A DNA stretch of 64,000 nt from Gnetum montanum. Lineage: Eukaryota > Streptophyta > Gnetopsida > Gnetales > Gnetaceae. Numbering within the stretch: position 1 is the stretch's first letter; the number at the start of each line of letters is the position of its first letter. The notes beneath the pieces are model-generated. The model was not told the origin of the DNA, made no database searches, and saw only the letters and a list, made by a program, of their open reading frames with translations. The stretch is from positions 2,299,290-2,363,289 of the forward strand of contig MNCI01004656.1 of assembly GCA_015680685.1 (NCBI GenBank), read 5' to 3'. This document shows, in pieces, positions 10,890 to 22,949 of the stretch. The position numbers were made by a program, and so were the translations under genes.

Positions 10890-13678
10890 TAATCTAAAGC
10901 AATGAAGGCTCCTAAGGTTTTGAAGGGCCTCCTCTTGCTTCGAGCACACATGGTGGTTGAGGCAATTGTGGTTGTCTTGAAGCAACTATAACTTTTGGTG
11001 GAAGATGAAATGTGTCCAATAGTGCTTTTATCTTCTTCTCCTTACTTTGGGATCATTCACAATCCATGATGCATCACCATTATGAGCTGGAATGGGAATA
11101 TCCTGTGAACAAGACATTATTGGGAATAGCTCCTTAACATTCATGAACCAAGTAGCAAATTGTTTATGTTTGATATTCAATGCTTTGAGTGCATTACATA
11201 GCTCTTGGTAGTCATTCATTCTCCTATCTAGGTTCTTAGTAATTGATCATTAATCAGTGAACTTCACCTTGAGAACCTCAAGTTTGACATTGGCAATCGC
11301 AAGCTTTTGCTTGGTGTTTTTGTGATGCCTAAACTCTATATCATATAGCAAGTATAAGATACCCACTTCTTTCTCCAATTCTAACTGTAATCTATTAGTA
11401 GTCAACATCACTAGATTTTCATAATGGAGATTTGCAAGCTCCATGTACTTCATCATCTCTTAGATCTATAGCCCTTTCATGTAGATCTTGACTTTATTGT
11501 AGTCATTGATCCCATCAAAGATAGGCTACTAGACATTGCCTTCTTCCTTGCGCTATTCGAGGGTCATTTGAATGTGATTTTCATTAATTTATTTTTGTAG
11601 ACCAACCTGATCAATATAATGATTCTTAACTCTCTTAAATTTCAGAGCTTTGTAGATTCTTGATGAAGGGCTCAAACTTCCTTCATGGAGAGATTTCTAT
11701 TTTTTGATACCAATCTTCTAAATTCATTATTTACTCTAGCTAACTTCTCCTATTGTTAATGGATAAAATCTTGCATTTTTTGCTTCTACACATCAACATT
11801 CTATAGGTAATGATTTTTGTAGTTAAACTTTCATTCTCATGGCATGCTTAAACAACGTGCTAAATGGTATACATTTTGGCATTGGCCAAGGACTAGTCAA
11901 AGATGGCAGTCTCCTTCACATCATCAACATTTTTGAGCTTGTCTTGAAGCTCCTGAAAAGCTTCATCTTGGGTCAATTTAGGATTTAGAAATGTCAATTT
12001 AGCAAGGTAGGCTCTTAATTCAGTAACCTTTGTAGTCAAACTTTTGTTTTCATCTGAATCTGTTTCATGTTGCCCCTCCAGTATGATGCATTTGCCTCAT
12101 ACTTCTAGTAGCTCTGACTAGGTTATAATAATGGTATTCAAAAGATGAAAGACATTCAAAATTAGTTGCCTAATTCCCACTAATTAGTCCAACAACTGCT
12201 TGTGTTGGATTGCACTCAATCTACCACTAAGGGTTCCTACAAATTTCTACACGCATCTGAGTGTAGGAATGTCTGATACAGATGCTATAAGTACATTTAA
12301 TGCTTTGATAATTCTATCAGTAATGACCTCTACCACTATCTCCTACCCATGGTGTTGCATCACCAAGAGAATTACCCCCTTGCCCTCCTCTAGATGCACT
12401 AAAAAAGTAGCAATGTTCCTAGAAAATTTTTGGAATTTCTAATGTTGAGAGAAAGCTATCATTACCTCTTAGGTGCCAGGAATTGATCTAGCAAGTAGCT
12501 ACATTATTTGGGCTGAGAAAATTGGCCCACACCCTTCCATCTGTCTTAAGGTTCAAGCCACTTTGTTGAGGTTGCTCATTGCAAAATGATACATAGATAG
12601 ATAATCACTACTCATTCTTGCTTGCTAATCCTGCTTCCATAAGATCTACTCTCAAATCTCACATATGAGCTTAATGTCAATGTCGGACTTGGGCTTTGTT
12701 TCATGAATGGGTGGTGGAGGTGGTGGTTGCTGCTCCTATTCTTAAATGATTTTGGTAGGAACTTTTTCCTTCATAATCTTTGCCCAAGAAGTAGATGGAG
12801 AGTGTCAGATGATGTCATTTGTGTAGAATGTTATTCCATCCCTCTTCCATAATTTCTGGATCAAACATGGGAAGGGGAATGCCTTTCTTTAAGCCACTTC
12901 TCTATCTTAAGATAGATCAGCTATGGAAGGTAAACTGGGAATCTAGTGCATAAAGTAGAACATGCATAGGTAGAGAAAGCTATGATCTTGCTTGGCCTCA
13001 TCATTGGATTAAGGTGGAAGGCTATAATCTTAAAGTATGCATGCTATCTCATGGTGAGTGCACCAAAATCCTTATGATCTACTACATAACACCATTGCAT
13101 CCATTCTTTCTTAACACCAAGATCTTCTTGCATGGGGATTTTAGCAAGGTTTGCCCCAATTTCTAGTAATCCAAGGGTCTCTACAATGGCTTTCACTAAG
13201 AAGAACACTAAAATGTCCTAAATCTTGACTATTGAACCATCTTGCTAATTATTCCAAAACAAGTATGTCTCTCCCATGTACCAGTCCCCACTGAAAGTGA
13301 TTGTGGACCACATGGAAGAGTTCTACAATTGAGCTTTAACTTCTAGAGGTACAAACTCCAAAAAACATCCAAAGTTCAACTCTTGGAGCATGAATTTCTA
13401 GACCTCCTTATTTACGATATGCTTCAGGAAAGCCTCCATCAAGATAACCTCAAGGTTCGATTTAGGCTTTAGTGCCTCATCTCTATGAGACTATTCTATT
13501 ATGATCACTTCTTTAGAAATCTACTAGATAGATTTCACTTTGGAATCCCCCAAAGAGGTTCCATTGCATGGGTCTCTAGTTTCTCATGAAGCTATTCTTG
13601 GTCCCTTCCCACTCTTGGCCATTTTTCCTTTGGTTGGGATGGTCCTCCTTCCTTCATGTTCTTTTCTTTAGGTGTCAT
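10890..13678 (-). pseudogene. Env-position ORF of element A, coiled-coil protein
   Basis: This degenerate frame of roughly 900 codons lies between pol and the 3' LTR, where retroviruses and some Athila elements carry env-like genes. The likely start is the ATG at 13678-13676 (MTPKEKNMKEGG). Recognisable parts are a globular N-terminal region at about 12700-13600 and long helical stretches such as the fragments at 11028-11219 (NDYQELCNALKALN) and 11250-11456 (KYMELANLHYENL). Very similar phrases occur in the equivalents at 28880-31460 and 35266-38054, so it is one protein family. I see no membrane segment. Function is unknown to me. Resemblance to Athila ORF-type or plant transposon-protein families is a guess. 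Confidence 0.65.
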
Positions 13679-14120
13679 TTGTGATCACAACACAACCAAG
13701 GATTAGCATATAAGCAACTTATACCATTTTAGTACCTTGTCTCATTGAACAGTTACACTTAGGCTAAGTTTAGCCCATGGCAGATTGATCATTTTATTAT
13801 TATTTTAATGATTTTTTAGTTAGAATGACACTGGGACTTCTTGGAAGGGTTTAAATCTCATGATTTGATGTTTTCATGTTGATTTCTTAGTTAAACCTTT
13901 CAAGGAGTTATAAATTTTTTCAAGAAAATTTTCATCAAGAACTTAGAATTTATGGCCCCCATGACAAAGAACATAACTTTAGTAGCTATAGGATCAAAGC
14001 ATAGAGTGATTTAGACAAATGATTAGAAAGACATGGCTCCTAGAAGACTCTAGGCTCTAGAAAGTTAAAAAACTCCCCCATTTATGAGAAAATGTAAAAA
14101 ATTTTGAAGTGTTCATGTGT

Positions 14121-14208
14121 ATTTATAGGCATTTTTGCCTTGCATCGATGAGATCCCATCAATGGGGTCACGTCAATGAGTGGGATGCATATACAAGGCC
14201 TCATTGAT
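14121..14208 (-). promoter_or_regulatory. Internal promoter-like module of element A
   Basis: On the plus strand ATTTATA (14121-14127) is a minus-strand TATAAAT. To its right are GCATCGATGAGATCC, CATCAATGGGGTCACG and TCAATGAG (14142-14180). The same arrangement, TATAAAT plus CATCGATGAGATCC and related repeats, forms the U3 of this element's own right LTR (22813-22944). The module faces the env-position ORF, whose start is about 440 bp downstream. Confidence 0.6.
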
Positions 14209-14229
14209 AAAGCTATTGGATAAAATTTT

Positions 14230-15715
14230 TCACATTAAAAATTTCAAAAAATATTAGGAGTTTTGTTATGAAATTATGGTCAATTGAGAGCTAGAAAAGC
14301 TATGAACATGATGAAATACTTGAAGAGGATTTATGAATGCACAAAAATTGGAGAATGATTAAGAGCATGAAATTTTATGGAGAAAAATATCTTAAGAAAC
14401 ACATAGTTGGATGTAATCGATGGGGTGCATGAAGGATTTGATTGCAAAAATGCCTAAGGATAAGCAACTTAACTAATCCAACAAAGAGATATGCAAGTGG
14501 ATCCTCCCCATAGCAGGCTCATGCCATTTTTGCTCTTGCATATCCTCAAACCATGGAGTTTGTGGATCCCATAAGTGATGAATCATTATGAAAAGTTAAG
14601 GATTGAATTTGGAAGAATCTACCTAAGAATTTCAACACATCAAACTAAGACACCAAAGAAAAACATGAACACCCAACAGTGAGGTGAATTACAAAAAGCA
14701 TAAATGGATGATAGAGAAGATGGAATGGAATTTCTAATTGTGGTCACATGAAGTCCCTTGTGGATTTTATGGTTAAATGACCTGATAAAATCCATCCTTA
14801 GTCCAGATTAAAACCAACCACTTTCAGTGAATTTGCATTGCCACTCTAAAACTAGTCCATCCCTTCAAGACACAAGAATGCTCCCATAGATTAAATATCT
14901 ATCCTTATTATAGAAGAAAAGAAAAAAAAAAGTGAGAAAGAGTCGTAGTTAGAGGGGACCTTCAAGAATGGGTAACATGTCTTTCTAGTTTCATAACTAG
15001 TGCTTATAACCTGTGATTTTGTCCAAGGGGTGTGCTTTGAATTTCTATCATGTTTGTTTTTTTGAATTTTATGTTTTTATGGATTTTTGAATGGAAACCA
15101 CACCATGTAAAGACTTATTAACTTTTTGTTATTAGTCAACATGGAATGGTATGAGATCCATGAAAACACAATTACACTCAAGTAAGTAGAATGGTATAAA
15201 GAATGTTGAATCTTCTTAAAGTCACACCCTTTTCAAACCTTTGAATCTTTTCGAAGTTTGGAATTACCGAGGTTATTAGTTCATTAAAATTTCATCAATG
15301 AAAAGAGACCTCATACTTCTAAAACTAGGAAGACCATAGAGTTTGTGAATGGGTGGATGATATGGACATACTACCTATTCCATGAAAAAGAAACTTTATC
15401 TTAGTCATTAATTATCAAAATTTAAAAATAGAAATAATACATTAGCAATCAAAAAAATTAAGTACAAACCACCATTAGCAATAGCTATAGCATCAATGTG
15501 TCTAGTTGGAAATAAAGAAATTTATAGAAATCAATAAAAAAACACTCCAAAATAAAGTAAACTATAGAAGAAATTCTAAAATATTCAAGAAACATAAAAC
15601 ATACTAATGATGTTTTTAAAAAATGCAAAAACAAAAAAAACAAAAAAGTGTAAAATAACAAAGTGTAAAAAAAAATTGTAAAATAAGAAAGTGTAAAAAT
15701 TGAAGATAAAATTTA
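14230..15715. other. Conserved non-coding block of element A
   Basis: There is no coding frame, yet this block aligns with parts of 32000-33440 (B), 38600-39960 (C) and 46691-47870 (D). Landmarks are GTGGATCCTCCCCATAGCAG (14498), TGGTTAAATGACCTGATAAA (14770), CCACTTTCAGTGAATTTGC (14818), the phrase TTAGAGGGGACCTTCAAG (14949) and CACACCATGTAAAGACTTA (15100). It lies between pol and the env-position ORF. Confidence 0.7.
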
Positions 15716-15719
15716 ATCA

Positions 15720-17190
15720 TTAGCATGGATGGCCATCTCCTCCATGATTGAGTTGAAAGAAGGAGATCTGAATGATTAACCATGGTTGTTCATCTGATGA
15801 GGCATTGCTTGCACTGGCTTGCGTGGGCTCATGAAAATGTTTAAGTTGTTGCACGTTGATTAATTGCTTTTTTTTTTTGCTCTCAAGTTTGTAGATCAAC
15901 ATGGCCTCAAAAGGAAATGTTTTATAAATTATGTAAGGCCCTTCCCAAAACATTTAGAACTTAGTATTTTGAGGGACATGTGTGGGGTTCCACTACAAGA
16001 GCTTGTCTCAAGGTTGAAATTTTACTTTCTTTATTCTAAGGTAATGACAATTTTTATTGAATACCTTGTGAACTTCCTTTAAGAACAAGGCCATCAATTG
16101 ATTCTCATCTAATACATTAAGGTTGATAAATATTTCTTTTTGTGCTAGGCTAAGACCAAGGTCAAGGTCATAGGCTATTGAAAGTGTATAGATATTAGAT
16201 TGAATTAGAAGAGTTGGTAATTGTTTAAACATAAGCTTATAGGGAGAATATCCTATAGGAAGTTTTGATGTTAAGTGGTATGCCCAAAGGGCATCAATAA
16301 GTTTTGTGCTCTAGTCTCTCCTATATTTGCTAATTATTTTTGTTAGGATTTTAGAGATCTTCGTATTGTTAACTTCTACTTGACCATTGGCTTGGGGCTG
16401 GTAGGCTATTGTTAGTTTATGTTCAACCCCCAAGCATTGCATGAGATTGCAAAAGGTGATGCCTATAAAGTGAGTACCAGTGTTAGAAATCAATTCACAT
16501 GGCATTCCAAACCTATTTACAATATTTTGTTGTACAAGCTACACAGTAGTGGAAGATGTAAAGTTAGCAACAACTGCTACTTCTACCCATTTAGTACAAT
16601 AGTCAACAATAACTATAATGTATGCATTTCCATTTAACATGGGTGTGATGGGACCCATGAAGTCTATGCCACAAATATTGAAGGGTTCTAGTGGCTAAAT
16701 CCACTATTGAGAACCCTCCATTTGAGTGGTTATCCCATCATCTTGTTAATAGCATTTACAAGAGTGGACAAATTGGTGAACATCCTTGAAAATTGTTGGC
16801 CAATAATACCTTACCATCAGGATATTAAAGACCATGAATCTTCCTACATAGTGGTCCCCATAAGGACCCTCATGAGCATCTTGAAGAACACGTAGCTGAT
16901 CAACATTAGGAACACATCAACAAACTAGGCCTTCAACGCATACCTTGTAAAGATGTCCATTAATCTCCATGAAGCATTTGGCCTTATGAAGAAATTTTTG
17001 TTTCTTCTAGTGATCTAACTCTTGTGACATCTCCTAAGTGAGAAGATAAGTGAGGATGCCATCATACCATGTAGGTTTAGTGGGCACCTATTCATTTATC
17101 ACACTAACAAGGAAAAATTCATGAGAAAATTGATTAGAGAGTGAGCTATCCTCCTCTTTCTTGTCTCATTGTAACCAAGACAAGTGATCA
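15720..17190 (-). pseudogene. Athila-like integrase of element A
   Basis: Minus-strand frames show the integrase in order. The zinc-binding start is at about 16900 (HEGPYGDHYVG, then YYWPTIF). The core follows with GTHFIGITFCNLMQCLGVEHK at 16311-16505, written here in two overlapping parts, and YQPQANGQVEVNN. The C-terminal WEGPYIIYKTFPFEAM segment is at 15720-15953. The core Glu in QVEVNN is kept, while the Asp expected before GTHF reads SNTGTHF. Integrase would insert the DNA copy into the genome. Stops and frame changes show it is dead. Confidence 0.8.
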
Positions 17191-17700
17191 ATGACCACAT
17201 TCTTAGTTCCCTTTTGATCTACCATTGTAAGATATAACTCCTATAAGATCATAAGCCATGATATGACACATGAGCTCACTGTTAGCTTGTTCATGAGAAA
17301 CTAAATGGCATTATGATATGTGTTCACAAATAGCTTGTATCCAAGCACATAGTACTTGAATTTCTTCAAGGCATACACCATTTTTTTATTGTGATGTAGT
17401 TGAGCTATGCAACCATAATTCTTTGACTTGCACAGTGGATGTAATAAGGACATTTTTGATCATCCAACTATGTAAGCACTACTCCCAAGAAATAATTTGA
17501 TGCATCTATCATGATGTGAAATGATCGAGATCAATCAACTGCTTGTAAAATTGGAGTTTCTACAAGCTTCTCCTTGAGCTATTGGAATTTATTTTTGCAT
17601 TTCTTGGTTCATACAAATAGAGAATCTTCATTGTGAGGTTGACCAATGGTTTTATGATCTTAAAGAAATTTTCTATAAATTTCCAAGAGTAGCCAGTGTG
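17191..17700 (-). pseudogene. RNase H region of element A pol
   Basis: The minus strand reads VYALKKFKYYVLGYKLFV at about 17370 and NVVIDHLSWLQ at about 17200, the standard RNase H-to-integrase transition of Ty3/gypsy pol (usually NVVADALSR-like). The same phrases occur at 43666-43860 in element B. Multiple stops interrupt the frame. Confidence 0.7.
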
Positions 17701-18420
17701 TCTAAAGAATGACCAGACATCTTTAACAGTTTTTGGTTAGTGGGTTATTTCTTAGATAACCCTAATATTTTCAAGGTTCACCTCAATCCCTACTTGGTAA
17801 ATTCTATGCCCGAACACAATGTCCTCCTAGACCATCAAATGGATCTTTTTCCAATTAAGTTGAAGATTGGTCTCCATGCACCTTTTAACTACCTTCTCAT
17901 GGTAGTCCAGGGCTTACTCAAACATAGCATCATAGGTGGAGAAGTCATCCATGAAGAATTCCATCCTACTATCAATCTGATACTAAAAAATGCTAAGGAC
18001 AAAGCATTGAAAAGTTGCAAAGGCATTGCATAGAATAAATGACATCTTTCAATATGAAAAATTCCTCCATCGACTTGTGAATGTAGTTTTGGCTTGATCC
18101 TCCAATGCAATATAAATTTGGTTATAACCACTATAATCATCCAAAAAGCTATAGAAACAATGCCTAGAAATAGTATCCAACACCTGGTTCACAAATGGCA
18201 ATAGAAAATGATCTTTGTAGGTCACCTTGTTCAAAAACTTAAAATCAATACATACCCTACAATTGTCATCTTTCTTTAGCATAATTACAAGTGGTCTAAC
18301 CAACTCACTATCCATAATTGGATAGATGAACCTTTCCTTGAGCAGTTATTCAATTTCCTCTTTGATTATTTACTTCAATTTGGGGTTTAGCCATTGCTGT
18401 GACTACATCTTTGGTTTTAT
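17701..18420 (-). pseudogene. Athila-like reverse transcriptase of element A
   Basis: The frame at 18049-18315 reads RPLVIMLKKDDNCRVCIDFKF, here only named by its start, then LNKVTYKDHFLLPFVNQ and YSFLDDYSGYNQI. KDHFPLPFIDQ and LDGYSGYNQI are typical Athila RT phrases. The catalytic box FMDD is intact at 17941-17955 (FMDDFSTYDA). The enzyme copies element RNA into DNA. Intact catalytic aspartates contrast with elements Z (YMND) and B (FMGD), although other stops in this copy, including one shortly after FMDD, make it non-functional. Confidence 0.85.
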
Positions 18421-18929
18421 TGATGCATTAGTATAGACATGATGCTACAATATCCTAGGATTAATCCCAATGATTTTAGAATATTACCAAGCAATAGTTA
18501 TTGACCATTTGTTAACCACATTCAATAGCTTCTCTTTCTACCTAGGAGCAAGGTTTGTATTGATTATCACTCACTTGCCATATTTTAGGAATGCATACTC
18601 CATAGCGGTAGGTAGATTTTTTAACTCTAAGGGCTCCTATTTAAAATTTTTAAGGATTTCCACCTCTCCCCAATAAGTTTCATTAGGTTCATCATTAGAG
18701 AGTTAGCAATGAACTTTTCCTAGTTCATCCATGCCTATAAGATAGTCACTAGTTAAGATCTTAGTGGGTTCTATGCAAAGTGTGATCCTTTCAAGATTAC
18801 TTGATAGCCACCAGGTGTGCTCCTATGGTGTGGCTACTGCATAGAGGAACCTTTCAATTTCAAATTAATCTGCATACTATCTGCATGCTTTGATTGTTGT
18901 GCTTTTGATAGATCATAATTTCTATACAC
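18421..18929 (-). pseudogene. Linker between protease and RT, element A
   Basis: This stretch has the position of the variable region between protease and RT. On the minus strand it carries decayed frames with no motif that I can name. The relative in D (48000-48200) is shorter because D lacks RT. Confidence 0.4.
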
Positions 18930-19440
18930 AGTTGCATCCTATATCACTATACATGATGCATGAAAATCTCTTCTTCATGATCTTTTCAAAAGCATTTTCA
19001 TTAAAAATTTTCAAGGAAATATCTTTGATTCCCAAGCATGCATCAATAGTACTTAGTTAAGCCCTTCCCATGATGATTGGAAAGTTCCCCCTTACAATTG
19101 TTAACACAAATCACTAGGAAACTGATAGGATAGGACCACCCACAAATAATAATTACAAAGTCTTCCACTAATCCTAAGAGAATAATGATGGACTGATCTA
19201 TCAATTCCAAATGAATGTTATTGTTCTTGAGTGGAGGAAAGTTTCAAGCTTTGTATCTCTCATGAAAAATTAGATTAACACTAAAACTTGCATCCAAAAG
19301 AGCTTGACAAGGCTCATTTCCAATAATTTGAAGGTAAATGAATGTACTTCCAAGATCAAATAGTTTTCTGGGAAGGTGACCAACTTTGATATAATTAGTT
19401 ACAGTATGGGTTAGCATGATAGTATGCATGTTGGGAGGTG
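18930..19440 (-). pseudogene. Athila-like aspartic protease of element A
   Basis: The frame at 19244-19429 has the Athila protease opening, LPRKLFDLGSTFIYLQI, followed by the active-site strand EPCQALLDASFSVNLI. Athila proteases usually have D-L-G or D-x-G here. The Asp remains but Gly is lost (LDASF). The C-terminal half, about 18960-19150, parallels the well-kept copy in D (48201-48554) with the flap and IIMGRA-like strand. It would cut the Gag-Pol polyprotein. Confidence 0.7.
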
Positions 19441-22050
19441 TTTAGTTTGAAGAGGACTCAAGTGGGTTAGATGTAGAGGACGAGAAAGAAGCATGATGAT
19501 CAACTGCATGAGTCTATGAGGGCTTTGTGGGCTTTGCAGGAATATTGGTTTGGAAGAATGATCTTTGTCTAGGTCTTGGTTTCAAACCACTTAGCTAAGG
19601 AGCTAGCTATAAATTAATGGCCCTATTAGCATTACATTGCTATATCTAGGTTGGAATCTCACCTTGCATTGACAAACCAGGTGGTAATTGGATTTAGTAC
19701 AAGGGGACAACCAGAAGGATCAGGAGGAGGATGAGGATATGGGGACTTCCCTCTTGGAGATGGAGAATGAGCTCTATAATACTTAGAAGGGTAGTAGTGA
19801 TGTTAAAAAGAAGCATGACTAGAAAGTCATGCAGAGACATGGGTTGCTAAACATAGTATCCATATGGATTAGGATGTCTATAAGGGTACTACTACCTTGG
19901 TAGTAGCATACCCCATGACTGTGGGTGTTTCCACTAATGATACTACTCAAACTATTGTGGTGGAGCTCCACTTGCATAATAGGCTTCTTATTAATGCAAC
20001 TACATTAGATTTCCTTGAGGATAAGGTAATCTTCTAGGTTCCAACATTCTAGCCAATATAAAATTCAAAGCATACACATCAGATTCTTGTAAGTATGACA
20101 AAATAGAGTAACATCCCTTAGGATTCTTGTATTGGCAGATGTTATACCCACCATTGTCATCTATGGCAAAAAAATTTCCCTTACGCTTTTGATGGGCACA
20201 TTCAACTTCCTTCCTTTTCCTCCAATCACAATCACAATCACTACTTTTCTCTTTGAATGCCTCTACTATTTTCAAACTAGTTTGGAACTTTCCATCCAAA
20301 GAGTTCCACATTCTATCTACCTTACCCAAAAATTTTAGAAATATATTTCTAGATTAGGAAGGTTTTTTGTGACACCACTTCATCAAGTGGTGCATAATTC
20401 TCATTGTCAACAAACTAAACTTCCCTTTTTCTGATGGAAGGATCCTAATTATACTTCTCATTACTTTCCCTTTTTCTGAGCTCTCCTTCATTTGAAACCT
20501 ACTCAATAAGCCTTTCAATCTAATGGTATCTTAGTTCTAACAATATCCCTTAGGCATAGAACCCCAAATTTCTCCTTATTTTTTATCAAATCCCATCTAT
20601 GATACAGTGAAGTTGCTCCCTTTGAGAATAACCATGGCCAAGATATTTGTGCAAAAGAGAATAATACCAACTCATGGCTATGTCCAAGCATTCATGTATT
20701 TCTTATCACCATCCTTGAATCTTCTTTCTCAAGTTGGACACTTGATAGTACGTCTAATATCTGGCATTAAATATTTGAAGCATTGTACTCCATCTATGAA
20801 TTGATTCTAGCTCCAAAGAGTGATACCAACTTTTTGCTTCTTTTATGAGTGTCTTGGGAAATAGCTTAAGTTTTTGTCAATTGTTTATTATGTTTTGTAA
20901 GGCAGAAGCATCATGAAAGGCTAGTATATGATTCTACAAATTTGAATTGTATCCCCCCTCAAACTTGAAGATATTGTTCATATCCAACTAAATTCAACTA
21001 TCTTTCACATGCCTTATTAGAATTCTAACTACCTCTATGATGTTTACCATATTTTGAGTTAGGAGCAAAGGCCCATCATAGTCATGGCCTTTGTGATGGT
21101 CATGGTACCTATGATGCCCTCTACTACTCCTTCTCTCATGATGGTAGGTCTTCTTTGAATGCCCATGCATCTAATCTCAATCATCCCAGTGGGCTTTATT
21201 ATCATGATCATTTCTATTCCACCAATCACCTTCATTATGATTACATCCTTTGTGGTTTCAATTAATGCAGGAGGAGGAAGAAGATGATGACAAAAGTGAT
21301 GAGGAAGGAGGACTAGCTTTGTGGTGCCTACCACATCCTCTTCGGTTTTCATGGCCATGATCATCATCATGATGCTTTCCCTTGTCCCTACCATCACTCA
21401 TAACTTTGGATCCCCCATGATCATGGAATCCATTCTTACCTAAACTAAAATTTTTTATAGTGGACTATAAATTTTGATTTAAGTCCCCTTCATAGAAATC
21501 AAGAGGAGGAGAATATGCATGCTAAGAATCCTTAAAGAGTGTATCCTCATTGTCTTTTTGGTTCAACAATAATAAAGGGTTATTGAATCATTTTCCCTTC
21601 ACAAATTCATAGTGTTTCTCATATTGTCTATCTATTTTTCATTATTTTTCACTAGGATGATAGTCCTGATATTCATGTTCATGTACAACATATTCATTAT
21701 TGACATCCTAGATGCCCAAACTCTTAAGATTTTAGTGTAGCATTCCAAAAACTGATTGGTTAGGTGGCAACACAACATTTCCCTACATGTTTCTCCACTA
21801 CAACTATTCATCTTGGTGTAGAATGAAGGTGAAATTAGGCACAAACTCATTTGGATGAGTAAATACCACTTTGCATTTTTGAGGCACTTGTAGTTTTGAT
21901 CCATCGAGCTTGTTAGTAGAAGAAATTTTGGATTAGAAGAAAATTTTAGTGTGCTTTTTACAATTTATTATTAGTAAGAATGATCATGACTTTAAGGTTC
22001 AATCTAACAATGTGAATGATTTTCACTAAGTCTTAGAAGTGCATGAAGCT
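19441..22050 (-). pseudogene. Gag of element A, decayed
   Basis: This region lies upstream of protease in the minus sense. Recognisable pieces are MGKVDRMWNSLDGKFQTSLK at 20000-20329, followed by ICQYKNPKGCYSILSYLQES. The latter is a decayed zinc-knuckle-like C-x2-C-x3-H-x3-C whose intact form (CEICQYDHPKGC) is in D. Capsid-like retrotransposon-gag sequence lies around 20500-20950. Proline- and histidine-rich sequence is nearer the protease. Gag would form the particle shell around the RNA. There are many stops. Confidence 0.65.
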
Positions 22051-22060
22051 AACTAAAAGT

Positions 22061-22078
22061 CCTTGACAATGGTGGTAA
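22061..22078 (-). other. Primer-binding site of element A (decayed)
   Basis: CCTTGACAATGGTGGTAA, read on the minus strand, resembles TGGCGCCGTTGCCGGGG, the tRNA-Asp-complementary site well kept in C at 42070-42086. Most differences are C/T or G/A changes. It directly abuts the right LTR. Confidence 0.6.
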
Positions 22079-22944
22079 TCATGAGCGACAAGTTTACACT
22101 ATGCCCAATCATATGAATCACTAGTGTTCATGCATGATAATTGAATTCCAAGGAATTTAGGTTTCTTTGTACACTAATTCTAAAAGGTAAAACTAACCAC
22201 TACAATTTTTGTCTTCCTAGCTACACTTGTGAAGTACAAGGGTATGGTTAAGTATAACTGAGGCATATAATTTTTATTATTTTTTATCTTTTTATGTTTT
22301 AAGTTGCCTAAGATAAAGAATAATGAATAAAGATATTTAATTGCTAACATAGTCTAACAACTAGCTAACACTTAACTAATCCTAACATAAGCATTCATTT
22401 CCACTTACTGTACACATCCTAAACACGTATAGGACTACTGGGTTACCAAACATTAAGCATTATTGGGATTTCAAAGAATTACACATATGCTTGAAGTAGT
22501 TGTACTTATGTTTACTATTTAATTTATCTTAATTAATTACTTTAATTACTTAAAAATTTAAAGGAAATTTATTAAAATATTAAATGCTTAAATAAATAAT
22601 TAATCTAGTCCAAGTACTACAATGTTTAATCAAAAAGCTCATGTTTATTGCTTCACACATTGAAGTGCTTGGCTACAATAGTGCTCGAATAAAGATATGT
22701 ACACTCTTTGACTCCTACTATGGGTACTTAGAAAAATATTCTAACTAGAAAAACTACAAGAACTTTGTTATAACTATGAGACTTGATGTCATAAATGTGG
22801 CAGAAGGCACACATTTATAAGCAAAAATAGGATGCTCCATCAACAAGTACATGTCAATAGGTCAAATCCTACATCGATGAGATCCAATCGATGAGGTCGC
22901 ATCAATGGAATCTCATTGACATAGCCAAACCATGTGACTCATCA
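22079..22944 (-). repeat. Element A right LTR (5' LTR)
   Basis: It runs from TCATGAGCGACAAG to GTGACTCATCA and pairs with the left LTR. A minus-strand TATA box (22813-22819) lies only about 125 bp from the LTR end, so U3 is short. That U3 holds repeats around CATCGATGAGATCCAATCGATG. Confidence 0.85.
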
Positions 22945-22949
22945 ATGAG

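Larger units (their letters stand above)
9805..22949 (-). mobile_element. Element A: Athila-like Ty3/gypsy retrotransposon
   Basis: This is a near-complete minus-strand element of 13135 bp between two related LTRs of 847 and 866 bp. From right to left come LTR, primer site, gag, protease, RT, RNase H, integrase, non-coding block, env-position ORF and LTR. The tRNA-Asp-like primer site and the protease and RT motifs place it with Athila. It interrupts the RT of element Z. The RT motif resumes on the other side, so the insertion is simple. The flanking 5-mers are CCAAG (9805-9809) and ATGAG (22945-22949), a badly decayed duplication. All coding parts carry stops. Confidence 0.85.

Noticed and set aside
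21059-21397. Met-rich 112-codon minus-strand frame
   Set aside because: Repeated ATG/CAT trinucleotides in a His/Asp/Arg-rich part of decayed gag read in the wrong frame.
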